Of a DNA stretch of 64,000 nucleotides, positions 14,101-24,365 are shown one piece after another (position 1 is the stretch's first letter; every line of letters begins with the position of its first letter). Position numbers and translations under genes: made by a program. The notes under the pieces are model-generated. The model searched no databases. It saw nothing but the letters and a program-made list of their open reading frames with translations, and had not been told where the DNA came from. This DNA comes from Schistosoma mansoni (taxonomy: Eukaryota > Platyhelminthes > Trematoda > Strigeidida > Schistosomatidae): NCBI RefSeq assembly GCF_000237925.1, contig NC_031502.1, positions 22,256,909-22,320,908 of the forward strand. The letters are read 5' to 3'.

Positions 14101-14255
14101 ATTGCTTTCTCCATATCATCTCTGCGGGCTCTTGTGTACAAGATTTCGCGCTTTTCTGCTTCTTTCAGAAATTCATTTATTCCCTTTTTAGTCCATCCAG
14201 GCTTCAGTTGTATATGCAAATAATCCGAAACTTTAAAATCACTATCCTCTGACAT
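5169..14255 (-). CDS. CDCA8: Borealin (chromosomal passenger complex subunit)
   Basis: Four exons with GT-AG introns, all phase 0, predict 300 residues (human borealin is about 280): 14255-13989 (89 aa), 11242-11006 (79), 7575-7306 (90), 5297-5169 (42 plus TGA). Donors are GTAAGT, GTATTT and GTAAGT; acceptors are GACCAG, GACCAG and TAATAG. Borealin joins INCENP and survivin to place Aurora B on centromeres and the midzone. Exon 1 has the N-terminal helix pattern (GINEFLKEAEKREILYTRAR, then FIARLPSEIRSKPYFD), matching the borealin/Nbl1 N domain. Exon 2 is basic, exon 3 starts with a Gly run and contains RVTRSRA. The last exon (LLSKIDRNNIQLSSPEAQHL) aligns with the borealin C-terminal dimerisation segment. 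Introns of 2,746, 3,430 and 2,008 nt hold an RTE copy, an SR2-like copy and a hammerhead SINE. A further small in-phase exon cannot be excluded. Confidence 0.8.
5690..5750 (+). repeat. Short dispersed repeat, partner at 51.1 kb
   Basis: About 60 bp (starting GATTTGTAACTCAAGTGGAT) is clearly related to 51,117-51,180. Both share the order GATTTGTA-CTCA-TGGATGATTT-AGTTTTGTT-TCTGA. It lies in the last borealin intron. Family unknown. Confidence 0.5.
5945..6030 (+). mobile_element. RTE-type LINE, 5'-end fragment
   Basis: Begins CCCGACTA and continues with GGGCTTGCCTATCGTGATGA and GTCGAGCTATGTTGG, matching the first ~80 nt of the long RTE copy that starts at 15,531. It is lost after that point. 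It sits in the last borealin intron in antisense orientation to the gene. Confidence 0.65.
6531..6582 (-). ncRNA. Hammerhead ribozyme motif (Sm-alpha type)
   Basis: Read on the minus strand: CTGACGAG core (6,573-6,566), stem II GTCC/GGAC around CAAATA, GAAA (6,552-6,549), short stem III ACGCGCGTC and the 3' stem I strand CTGGATTCC. The 5' stem I strand (CATCTAT) no longer matches, so cleavage is doubtful. Confidence 0.75.
6651..6716 (+). promoter_or_regulatory. tRNA-like internal pol III promoter of the SINE
   Basis: A-box-like TAGCTAAGTGGA (6,656-6,667) and B-box GGTTCGAGTTCC (6,701-6,712) at tRNA spacing. No intact cloverleaf acceptor stem is evident, so this is a SINE promoter rather than a tRNA gene. 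Confidence 0.7.
6738..6797 (+). ncRNA. Hammerhead ribozyme motif (Sm-alpha type)
   Basis: CATCCAG, CTGACGAG (6,750-6,757), stem II GTCC-CAAGTA-GGAC, GAAA (6,771-6,774), ACGCGCGTC. The catalytic core is complete. The 3' stem I strand reads CTTCATTCC where its relatives have CTGGATTCC, so stem I has two mismatches. Confidence 0.8.
8640..10666 (+). mobile_element. SR2-like RTE-clade LINE, degenerate
   Basis: Endonuclease start near 8,680-8,800 (ATINMGTWNVR), then an interruption with decayed endonuclease. From about 9,230 come the YAPTN motif, a degraded GDFNA motif (reads RDLNAMVG) and the linker to 9,955. The reverse transcriptase N-terminal part lies at about 10,301-10,666 (MPKKGDSSKCENYRGITLL, QAGFRKDRSCTGQI). 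The RT is cut after the first part of its palm; the YADD box and 3' end are absent. Several stops and shifts make it non-functional. It sits in intron 2 of borealin, antisense to the gene. Confidence 0.85.
11781..13350 (-). mobile_element. RTE-type LINE, 5'-truncated copy (split by nested insertion)
   Basis: Minus-strand copy of the element at 15.5-19.4 kb, starting within the RT palm (LEYADD region, near 13,350) and running through the C-terminal domain (RLRWLGHVLRMPEHRLPRRA, near 12,275-12,210) and 3' UTR to its TGAC-type tail at 11,781. It is interrupted at 12,421-12,940 by a 520-bp repeat. The coding sequence has a few substitutions relative to the longer copy. It lies in intron 1 of borealin, in the same orientation as the gene. 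Confidence 0.9.
12421..12940 (+). mobile_element. ~500-bp AAAT-tailed retroposon (copy a), nested
   Basis: Starts CTTGCCCCCAAATGCCCTGG and ends in TTAAATAAA plus an A-rich tail. Flanked by the 12-bp direct repeat ATCTTCTACTCT (12,409-12,420 and 12,941-12,952). The unoccupied target is visible in the longer RTE copy at 18,710-18,721. Duplication plus A-rich tail indicates target-primed reverse transcription. No tRNA-like boxes or known coding domains are seen. Confidence 0.88.
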
Positions 14256-14987
14256 TGTATTAGAGTGAAACTCCTCGTAATATATCTAACATAAAAACAA
14301 ATATGTAGATTACCGTATATACTACTGGCGAAACAACTTATATGTATAACATTAAAGATAGTGAAGGTTAGCAATCACGAAGAGGTTTATTCACCAAAAG
14401 ATAAACTAGTGATATTTTAAAAAATAACGATACTAAGTGTTAGTGAGGCATAGATTAGATTAAAGCATGTTCCGTGCACGAATGTGTTGCTGCACGCTGA
14501 TTGGCTAGTCGACACTTGGGAACATTCTAGAATCTTCTAATGTAGAAACTATAAATAGACTAACGCATTTCTTATTACGCTTCTTACTTTCATCTATCCT
14601 TGCTATTTGGAATATAATTTCTCCCTGTTCAACAGTGTTCTCATTTGGGGACTTGTCGAGTGAATTGGTGTCCAAGAATATTAAGCAATAGGAATAGCTG
14701 GGTTGTAATGTGAGAATTTCTGACACTAAGTGAAATTCTGAACCTTAAAAAATGTAGTGAGATTAAGATCTGGGACACAATGTTCTAAAACCAAAGCCAT
14801 ATGTACCTAAGTCACAGTTCAGTGACTAGAGGGATTATTTCTAAGCCCTTTTAAACTACATATCAATACACAGGTACTGAAATTTATAGCACACTCACTT
14901 CCACGCGAGTTCATATATCTTTAGATTTATCAATATGTTTAGTTAACTTACTTAGCAAACAAAGTGTGTCATTTTTCGCCAGCACAG
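14256..14987. other. Upstream region of borealin; nothing else recognised
   Basis: AT-rich DNA 5' of the borealin ATG. It should contain its promoter and 5' UTR. No TATA element, acceptor or repeat could be assigned with confidence. Confidence 0.45.
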
Positions 14988-15512
14988 TGCCCCCAAATGC
15001 CCTAGTACGGCCGAGAGTGAGGAGAGTACGCTCTCCCTCTCGAAATGCTCTCACATGGCCACGCGTATATAGCCTCTGTCAGGGAAGTCCTACTCACTGC
15101 CTTCTCGTGGCACTACTGTTGTTTACGAAAGTGAGAGGACGAAAGCGAATGTCCGGTGCTTTAACCGGGTTGGTGGACACGGAAAGTCCATCTAGGGGAG
15201 TTGGGAAACCCTGATTCCGAACCAATGGTGCACATAGCCACCAGTATCCTGAGTGAACAAATCGAGTATGAATCAATTGTTGGACACCGGCTACCATGGG
15301 ACCGCATCTCCTTACGATGCTCTACTGCCTTGTGGGTCAGATCTTTAGGTTAAAGACTTCAGGTGTGGCCCCTTAAGAAAACTACCTGTTTCAGTTTGGG
15401 CACCCGGGCAGTATTACAGCCCTCATACAAATCAAATGAAATTTGTGTGGCGTATATGTATCTGGTGCCACTTTGTATCAATATTTATGTGTTTAAATAA
15501 AAATAAATAAAT
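14988..15512 (+). mobile_element. ~500-bp AAAT-tailed retroposon (copy b)
   Basis: Collinear with the copy at 12.4 kb over its whole length, from GCCCCCAAATGCCC to GTGTTTAAATAAAAATAAAT. No clear target duplication was found. The full-length RTE element begins 18 bp further on. Confidence 0.85.
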
Positions 15513-15530
15513 ACTATTACTGATCAATCT

Positions 15531-18500
15531 CCCGATCGTTGCTGCTACCTTGACGTGGTGGTCGGGCTTGCCTATCGTGATGAAGCAATCGAGCTATACT
15601 GGCTGGAACAATCGTTCCTCGAGGTCCTACCATGCCAGACAGGTCGGTGAGACTAAAAGCAGCAAACCCAAGGTCCGAAGGCGAAGTCGTACTGCTGACT
15701 GTACAGAGGTGTGACAGCAGTAAGGTGTTTCCTTCAGACAACCAGCATGACAGCGATGCTGCCTTCCCACAAGGAGGGGTGGGGTTAGAAAAGGTCGACC
15801 CTAAAAATGCACACCTCGCCTTATCCCACGGATATCCGTCTCCGGCAGTAAGGTTTTTTTGAAGAACGGAGCTAACACAAAAACTACCCACAAAAAGGTC
15901 GTGTGTGACCGACCTCAAGCAGTTTTCCTTTGGGCACTGCAGTCACGCTCTCAGGTCATTAAGACCACTTCTAACCCAATTTCCTTTTCAGGTACCTCTA
16001 GAAGAACCCTTCCACGGTGTGGGCAACCGGGAAGTGATAACTGCCCTCATACCTCTAACAACACTCAAGACCACTGTATTCATAATCAATCTCCTTCTTC
16101 ACTTCCTACTATTCCTTCTACCTTGACTTTCAACACTAAACTTCCTGTTCCGGTTTCCTCCTCAAGTGTCACCATGGCCAACGATTCTAGTGCGCGAAAC
16201 GCTGTCCCAGGTCTACTAAAACCTCGCTCCAAACTACACATTGGAGTTTTCAACGTACGTACCCTATGCCAAATCGGTCAACAGGCCTCCTTAGCTAAAA
16301 CTCTAGAATCTCGTACCATTGATGTATGCTGTGTCTCCGAAACACGCATACAGGATCCCAGTGTGGTCATTCACTTGACCTCACCTCGCCAAAATGGACA
16401 GCCAACGAAATACACCCTCCGTGTATCTGGCGACCCGTTGGCTAGTTCTCGCGGACTTGCAGGTGTAGGCATAGCACTAAGTACAAGGGCAGAACAGGCA
16501 CTACTAGAATGGATCCCCGTTAACAGTCGCCTGTGTGCTGTCCGGCTAAATGGCTCCGTAAGAACTCGGAAGGATAGGGACACACGTCGTTGCCTTTTCG
16601 TCGTTTCTGCCTACGCTCCCACTGACTGCAGCCATGATGAAGTGAAAGATGACTTTTACAGAAAGCTCTCTGAGCTTCTTCAGAAAGCTAAGCGCTCAGA
16701 CATAGTAGTCGTAGCGGGTGACTTTAATGCCCAGGTAGGCAGCTTAAATCAAACAGAAAGACATTTAGGTGGGTGTTTTAGTATTCCGGATCAACGAACC
16801 GATAATGGTGATCGTCTGTTGCAACTATGCTCAGATAATCGTTTATTTTTAGCAAGCACTAATTTTAAACATAAGGAGAGACATCGTCTAACATGGCGAC
16901 CACCTGCACCAAACCAACGATGGACTCAAATAGACCATATTGTCATCAGTCATCGTTGGAGAGGCTCAATAGAAGATTGTCGCTCGTATTGGAATACATG
17001 TTTAGACTCTGATCACGCTTTAATACGAGCGCGCATTTGTCTGCGCCTCAATGGACGCAGGAAAAGTACACTAGGAAGACCCATTAGGATTGAACTGGAG
17101 GACGAGAAAGCCAAATGCGAATTCCAGAAACAACTGAGTTCACATCTAGGCAGTTCTGTAAACGAGACTGACCCAGATGCTGCTTGGAAAGACATACGAA
17201 CAGCTGTGGAAACAGCAGTAACATCTATTAGTCATTTAAACCATAGGGCTCCAAAAAACCAGTGGATTTCCTCTAAGTCTATTTCACTGATGGATTCGCG
17301 TAAACTCATCCCATCAGGCAACGAAAGCAAAAGAGATGGAAAAGGCAGCGGCTGTAGGCAACACCAGGCAACTATTCAGACTAATAAAAGAAACCGGAAT
17401 TAAGAAGTCAAGTGTAAGTGAGACAATCTCCGAAAAAGACGGAACCCTTATCTGCTCTCAACCCAAACGTTTAGAACGATGGGCGGAACACTTTAAGGAA
17501 CAGTTTAGCTGGCCTTCAGCTACTGCACAACTACCCACTATTCCCAGAAAACCTGAATGGAACATTGAAGTAGGCCCCCCGACCCTACTTGAAGTTCAAA
17601 AGGCTATAGGTAATCTGAAACGAGGAAGAGCAGCTGGTCCAGATGGATTGGCTCCAGAGGTCTTTAAATATGGTGGTCCAATTTTAGCGATTAGGTTGAC
17701 TAATATTCTGGCTAAAATCTGGGAGACGGATGTAATCCCATCCGACTGGTCACAATCACTTATTGTCCCAATATATAAAAAGGGGTCAAAATAATCCTGC
17801 GATAACCATAGAGGGATTAGTCTGACTAACATAGTATCTAAAATACTAGCCTCAATAATTATCAGGCGCCTAACTAAGACTCATGAACTGCAAACACGAG
17901 AAAATCAGGCTGGCTTCAGACCTGGTCGTGGCTGTATCGACCACATATTCACCATTCGTCAAGTTTTAGAGCACAGACATGTTTATCGGCGTCCGACAAT
18001 GATAGTTTTTCTTGACTTGAAAGCAGCATTTGACTCTGTAGACCGAGAGGTTCTGTGGCAGTGTCTGTCATTGAAAGGTGTACCTGAGAAGTACATAAAC
18101 CTTGTGAAGGCTCTTTACTCGAACACTATCAGTCGAGTGAGAGCTTATGGCGAACTGTCATATGATTTTACAACCTCAAGTGGTGTACGTCAAGGCTGTC
18201 CACTATCCCCATTTTTGTTTAACTTCATTATAGACCTGTTGCTGGAAATAACACTCTCGTCGACTGAATTTACAGGAATTGATCTCCTACCAGGGGGACC
18301 ACTAAGCGACTTAGAATACGCAGATGACATAGTCCTGTTTGGTGAAGACGCTGACAAAATGCAGAGTCTTCTGTTGGAACTCAGTAATAATGCCAGGATG
18401 TTTGGGATGCGTTTCTCCCCATCCAAATGTAAATTGTTACTCCAGGACTGGCCTGCGTCAACACCCGAACTAAGGATAGGGAGTGAAGTAGTCGAACGCG

Positions 18501-19350
18501 TGGACAACTTCACTTATCTTGGAAGTCTGATCAGCCCTAATGGGTTGGTGTCTGACGAAATCTCAGCACGGATTCAAAAAGCTCGTTTGGCTTTTGCCAA
18601 CTTACGTCACCTATGGCGAAGACGAGATATCCGTCTATCAATTAAGGGACGAGTATACTGCGCATCAGTTCGCTCTGTTCTACTTTACGGCTGTGAAACA
18701 TGGCCAATAAGAGTAGAAGATACTCGTAGGTTACTAGTATTTGACCACAGATGCCTTAGAAATATTGCTCGCATCTGCTGGGATAACCGGGTAAGTAATA
18801 GTGAGGTTAGACGCAGGGTATTAGGGAACGATGGTAAATCAGTTGATGAGGTCATGAATCTTCATCGACTGAGATGGTTGGGCCATGTGTTACGTATGCC
18901 TGAACACCGATTACCACGACGCGCTATGCTGACTAGTATTGGCGATGGTTGGAAGAGAGTTAGGGGCGGCCAAACCAAAACATGGCATCAGTGTTTGAAG
19001 TCACTAACTTCTAGTCTGAGCCATGTTGGCAGATGCAGACTACTTGGTTGGGGTCCGCGTGACTATCGTAACAATGGTTGGAGACTCTAGGTGATATGGC
19101 TCAGAATCGATCACAATGGCGTAGGTGTATACACTCTTTATCTTCCCTTAAACCTTGAGATTAAAATTGCTTCATATCTCTCTTCCTTCCTGTACTATAT
19201 CCTTATATACAACCTTTCTTTATATACTACCACCACTAAATTAATTACTTCTATGAATCCGGTGTTCATCTTGTTGTGCTAACGAGGTATGGCAACTTGG
19301 ACCGATGCATATATGTGCCTGGTCCTACGTTGTCGCTGACTGACTGACTG
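15531..19350 (+). mobile_element. Near-complete RTE-type non-LTR retrotransposon
   Basis: About 3.8 kb from CCCGATCGTTGCTGC to a (CTGA)n tail. Flanking repeats ACTGATCAATCT occur at 15,519-15,530 and 19,351-19,362; part of the 3' copy overlaps the tail repeat, so the duplication length is uncertain by a few bases. The order is a 5' UTR of about 640 nt, an apurinic-type endonuclease, RT, a C-terminal domain and a 3' UTR of about 260 nt. One frameshift and one stop interrupt the ORF. This is the reference copy for the fragments elsewhere in the window. Confidence 0.9.
16174..19090 (+). pseudogene. RTE endonuclease-reverse transcriptase ORF, frameshifted
   Basis: Encodes the LINE polyprotein that nicks target DNA and reverse transcribes from the nick. 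Endonuclease motifs are all present: FNVRTLC (about 16,245), VSETR (16,335), VSAYAPT (16,604), GDFNAQVG (16,719), QIDHIV (16,928) and DSDHA (17,009). The RT has AGPDGL (17,635), QAGFRPGRG (17,907), FLDLKAAFDSVD (18,008), GVRQGCPLSPFLF (18,184) and YADD (18,318), then a C-terminal domain with a CETW motif and RLRWLGHVLRM. The frame shifts near 17,310-17,335, most simply by a deletion in the linker, and TAA at 17,792-17,794 interrupts it in the new frame. The ATG at 16,174 is the best start because the frame upstream resembles UTR shared with non-coding fragments. All catalytic motifs are intact, so decay is recent. Confidence 0.88.
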
Positions 19351-19362
19351 ACTGATCAATCT

Positions 19363-19795
19363 AGCTGAAGACATAGACCAGTTGTAAAGCCATATTGTGA
19401 ACTGAAAGCGGGATAAATGGATCCCGAAGGACTTGACCGATTAATGGCGTAAATTTCAATAGATTTGGGAGAATACTAAGCTCCAGGAGAATCTTTGTCC
19501 AAGTCGATGTTTTAGTGACAGGTCATATACATCCTCATGTACATTTCTATCTCTTGACCTACTCACCCAGTCATACGCCGGGTGTAATCTGGTTTATATA
19601 TTAATTGGTTCAAGATAATATACCCCATTAGCACAGAGATGAAATCGTCAAGAAACATCGCAGAGTAGTAAAAACAGTAACAGTCATTGGCAGTAAAAAG
19701 GATTAGACACAGACAATATGACGACAAGAATTTACGAAATAAGGAATAATTTTAAGTCTGGATTTCAAAAAAAGAGTGGGTGGGTCTGCGCTAAA
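19363..19795. other. No gene recognised
   Basis: Flank of the RTE insertion. No open frame or repeat of note. Confidence 0.4.
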
Positions 19796-20030
19796 GTGAC
19801 TGATTATAAGCCATATCATCTGATTTCTCCAACTATCAATTACGATAATCGACAGTGTAAACTTACGTACACAGCGTAGATCATCAGCAAATGACTTCAT
19901 GGACTGATGCTACATATTGGTTTGGCTGCCCCTAAATGTCTTCTAACCCGCTCATGCACCAACAGACATCACGAGTTAACGTAAATGATAATCGCGGATA
20001 GGTAATGGGTGTCATAATCTCTTTAGTTGG
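19796..20030 (-). mobile_element. Diverged RTE 3' coding fragment
   Basis: Aligns with the minus-strand RTE C-terminal region at 12.03-12.24 kb. Shared blocks include GACTTCATGGACTGATGC, ATATTGGTTTGGCTGCCCCT and TCTTCTAACC. No open frame; older than the neighbouring full copy. Confidence 0.6.
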
Positions 20031-20072
20031 CGAAAATAAAAAACTCCTTCGAGGAGGATATTCTCAAATTAT

Positions 20073-21456
20073 TTGAACATGAATTTTGGACTGTCAGCAG
20101 ACATCGAAGAAATGTTCTTCCAGGTACATCTACCTGAAAAAGATACAAAGACCTTCAGCTTTTTATGGTATCCCGATGGTAATCTTGACTCTTCTCCTGA
20201 GGTCTATGAGTTGCATGTACACCCTTTCGGGGCTACGTCCTCACCGTTTTGCGCTACTTATGCTTTAAGACGTACAGCTGCAGACCACCGAGACTTGTTC
20301 GATGAAAAAACACAGTCCACCTTACGAGAAAATTTTTATGTAGACGATTTAATACGGCAGCCTATACATTTATGTATGATCCTCTTAACTGCAGTAGTGC
20401 CCTTTAAGATCCAAAGCCTTCTGAGCAAGGCGGCTAGTGTGTAGTACACTCCCATGTGTCCCTCAGCTTGATGGTAGTGACGAATGATAAGCTTCGTTAT
20501 AGGGTGTTTGCTGGGTAGAATAATCGGATGTTTCTGCTCTAACGGGAGATCACTATGGTTCAAACGTCCTCTTACGCGAATCAGGTTGTCAATCACGATT
20601 AGACGTAGCTTATTAATAACATGTGGACTGTGTTTTTTCATCGAACAAGTCTCGGTGGTCTGCAGCTGTACGTCTTAAGGCATAAGTAGCGCAAAACGGT
20701 GAGGACGTAGCCCCGAAAGGGTGTACATGCAACTCAAAGACCTCAGGAGAAGAGTCAAGATTACCATCGGGATACCATAAAAAGCTGAAGGCCTTTGTAT
20801 CTTTTTCAGGTAGATGTACCTGGAAGAACATTTCTTCGATGTCTGCTGACAGTCCAATTTTATGCTTTCTGAATCTAAGCAAAACTCCCACTAGGTTGTT
20901 TGTAAGATCTGGTCCAGAATGTATACAATTATTTAGAGACCTGCTTTGCAACTTAGCAGCCAATCAAAGAATACCCGAACTTTACCTGGTTTGTTAGGGT
21001 TAAACACGGGATGATGTGGAATAAAATACCTTTCCTCTTCGATAGCTTGTGTTACTCGAGACAAATATCCTTTACTTTCGCGGGTAGCTAATATAATAGT
21101 ATACTGTTTCCGAAGCTGTTCGTCTTTTAGTAACCTTTTACGTAGGTAAGTTAATCGTTTTTCTATTTCGCGCTTATTCTTTGGAAGTGAGTGCCAATCC
21201 ACTTTGCAGGGTATCGGCACTTGATAATGTCCATCGAGCAATAGTGTTTGCTTGTCAGTAATTTCCATAATGGTCTTATCACATAGGGGGATGGCAACCT
21301 TATCAGAGTACTTATTTCCAGAAAATTCATGTTCAAATAATTTGATCGTAAGGGGTCCCCTTACGATCGTTTTATTGTAGAGGTAACGTTTGAATCTGAT
21401 GAGCCAATCTGTGCCTTGTTTGAGTTTAATCCATGACGAAAAATAGGATATAAATT

Positions 21457-21510
<54 letters not shown>

Positions 21511-21586
21511 TACACGTGTCATTCAGTTTAGCCAAATAAACTTTTTCTAGAGTTCTCCGTCTTTTCTTTCGTACAGTCGCGTTCAT
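20073..21586 (-). mobile_element. BEL/Pao LTR-retrotransposon fragment with inverted RT
   Basis: From 21,586 down to about 20,870 the minus strand encodes a pre-RT/RT region (WLIRFKRYLYNK, then VDWHSLPKNKREIEKRLTYL, ending [18 protein letters not shown]). From 20,866 to 20,632 it encodes the RT palm ([38 protein letters not shown]). It then jumps directly into the integrase zinc-binding region (HPITKLIIRHYHQAEGHMG, KCIGC) at about 20,610-20,340. On the + strand at 20,073-20,340 lies a second, inverted copy of the RT palm. So the order is RT(+), IN(-), RT(-). No LTRs were found. Non-functional. Confidence 0.85.
21459..21508. repeat. (TA)n microsatellite
   Basis: About 50 bp of perfect TA dinucleotides inside the BEL/Pao fragment. 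In the minus frame it encodes a run of alternating Tyr-Ile, showing it expanded within old coding DNA. Confidence 0.95.
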
Positions 21587-21599
21587 GTCTGAGAAAAGT

Positions 21600-22890
21600 G
21601 AATATTAATATCAGCTTTCGGATGTCGTACAGGGCAAAACACCCAGCCTAAACATGTTTATATTGTTGTTGAGAGCGGTTAAGAGTGAATTACATCCGGC
21701 TATCTAGAAAAGGTGTCGTAATTACTTGTATATTGAGCATCCTAATAGATCAGTAGAAAAGAATGCGCCGTAGAAAAATATCTTATCTCATTAAGCTAAC
21801 GGCATGTAGCGTTCAAAATCGAGAAGTTAACAGTTGATACAAGTCGTCACAAAAGGAGGAAGCAATGTACATGAAATGGGGGAAGAAATATGAGAAAATG
21901 GCAAATAATATTTCCAAACTTATTTACATTCACCTAATTTCCTATTTCAATCTTTCTATCTCGAGGACAATGTAGTCCGTTTTGGGCAAATTTTGAGGAA
22001 GCCACAACACAAAACTTTGCAGAAACGGCACAATAGCCCAAAAATCTCTCCAGGTCTAGAGAGATCCCTAAAATTTTTGGGGAAGTTTTGGATTTTCCCC
22101 AAAATTTACCCATACTTTTAGGAAAACTAGAAAACTTCTTACGACTTTGGGGAAAACTTCAAATTTTGCCCAAAATAGGGAGAACGAGACGATTACATAC
22201 CTTGAACCAGTTTGTTGAATCACGATCGTCAACAGTATTCTTCGAAAGGATAGAGATCCTCTCCCTACGGACTTAAAATGACATAGATGGAGGTGAATTT
22301 GGTCAACAGAAAAATTACTCAAATTCTATGCAAACTAGATATAATAAATTGAGATTAATGATGGAAGAGATGTACAAATTTTATGCTGCAGATAAATAAT
22401 ACATCCAAAGTGACTTTATTATAAGTAATAAATATATACAACATAACGACCTACCGAATACCGGCTAGATGGAACTAACTCGCATCTGCCGCTTACTCAA
22501 CTTGTCTTTTATTTTGATAGTGTTAAACAAACAACCACAATATACTTTTGAAACAGCTAAAAAATTGCTTGCAATTCTAAGGTTGATTGTTTCTTCACCT
22601 GTATTATTATTTGAGATATGGATCTCTTTAGTAATAATCAGGAGGGATATGTGTTAAAGACGGCAATTTACCCCAAACTTTATTTCACTTCCAACTCCAT
22701 GTTTCGTATTTTTCCACCGGATAGGTGGACAAAAACTATCCTTTAATTTTTTGCATCTTTTTTGACGATGAAATTGGTTTCTGATTTAGTTCATAGTGTC
22801 GATATGCATAAATATATAGCAAATGACTTCTCACCAGATGGTGGCCTCTGAAATGCCTGTACTCTGATAGGTAAAGGTTTAGTGATTGGA
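21600..22890. other. No gene recognised; purine/pyrimidine-biased patch
   Basis: Contains 22,010-22,200, where AAATTTTGCCCAAAA-like words recur on both strands. No exon or recognised transposon. Confidence 0.4.
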
Positions 22891-22894
22891 GGCA

Positions 22895-24365
22895 CTATTC
22901 ATAAGACTTAAATTTAAGTCTCCAAATAGATTGCGTGGTTTGCCTTTGGATACATTCCGGAGAGTCTTTATCCTTTTGGAGTGAGGGAGGAAATACAATG
23001 TTTCCGTACTCTAAATAGGGACAAATAAAACTATTGAAGATTATGAGGGAAGTCCTTGTGTTGAACTGGCCTAAAATGCCCTTCAACGTTACCAGTGCAG
23101 AGTTTTCTCGAAAAGCGTTTTTGTCGCAGTTGACGTAGGACTTCAGATCACAGGGTACCAATATTCCTAGATTGTTTTCCTACTTGTGATACCTCTATAA
23201 GTGAGTTACCTAAGTTGTAAAAACATCACGCATAGCGTTGTTGCCAAGCTTGAAGCTGCTTCCTTCAGTATAACATAAAGGACGAAATCCGGGTCCTGAG
23301 GAGAGTCCGTTTTAGGTACTACAGTTTCTAATACACCAAATCCGTTCTCACGTTCACTTCTGAGAGCTCTGTGGAATTGTAGGTGAGGCTCTCATCAATA
23401 TATTTTCGTATAGGTTGGTTGGAATGTTCGAAAGTACTACCAGAAGGTAAGCGGCGTCATCGCCGTTTTTGTTCGGGCCATTAGGACCTAGCTGTTAAAA
23501 AATTTCGGTGTTGGCTTGTCGAGGAGGGGACGCATGACCGAATAAGGTTTTCCGATTGGAGACAAGTTTATCGATAAGCTTTATATGATACTGGAACCTC
23601 AGTTCTCCTATTACTTTTGCTCATTGCTTTTTGCTTCGTTGAATTGCCTGTATGCGCTGCTGTTACCAGTTCATTTGTATTCCAACCAGTAGTAACCTTT
23701 GCAGCATAGCAAACGAAGAGTACGATTTATGATGACTGTAAGTTGCTTGTGGACTTTGGAGACAGCTTGAGGAAAAGACTGCTTTGCAACACATACGATC
23801 GTTTGCAATAAGAAATCTCGGTAAGCATCCACATCAGGTTGAGGGTGGACTCCCCAGTCCACCTGCTGTAGGTTTTCATGTAAAGTTGACACATCCAACC
23901 GTTTACAATTCCAGTGCCTGTTGTTGGTGAGATGTCTTAGCTTAGTTTTACTGATAAAACAAAAGGCTTAGACGACGTGTTCACTTTTCCGCAAAGGAGA
24001 CAGGACATGGAGGTTTTCAGTTAGGAATTCTTCGTTTATAAACAATCAGTCTAGGTGAGATGGCATCTGACTGCTTCTCCAATGAGTTGCCGATTTCACA
24101 TTTTTGAATAATACATATCTTCAGTGGGTTGAAAAATCGAGCTTCAATAAAGTTATCAACGTTAATGTACTTATGTTCGACGAAGTTGACTTAAGAGATA
24201 TTGAAGTCTCCTAGAAGCAGGATATGAGTGTATCGGAGACGGGTAGAGCGGGATGATCATTCCAGCATACGACTGTGGTACTCGATGTTAGCAGTGGGCT
24301 TCCTATAGATGACTCCAACTAGACACCTCAAGGCGTAACACAATCTTGCTGGGCACCATGTAGAT
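22895..24365 (-). mobile_element. CR1-like LINE, decayed copy 2
   Basis: On the minus strand, 24,365-23,900 resembles the C-terminal part of a CR1 endonuclease (a GVIYR-like start near 24,315 and LLLGDFN near 24,215), with stops. 23,898-23,671 is the endonuclease-RT linker. 23,161-22,895 is the RT C-terminal end (FICPYLEYGNIVFPPSLQKD, then ECIQRQTTQ). The RT catalytic core is missing or unreadable. It differs from the copy at 27.4-31.1 kb, so it is probably another subfamily. Confidence 0.75.

Noticed and set aside
16371-17195. Minus-strand frames within the RTE element
   Set aside because: Shadows of the endonuclease frame on the + strand.
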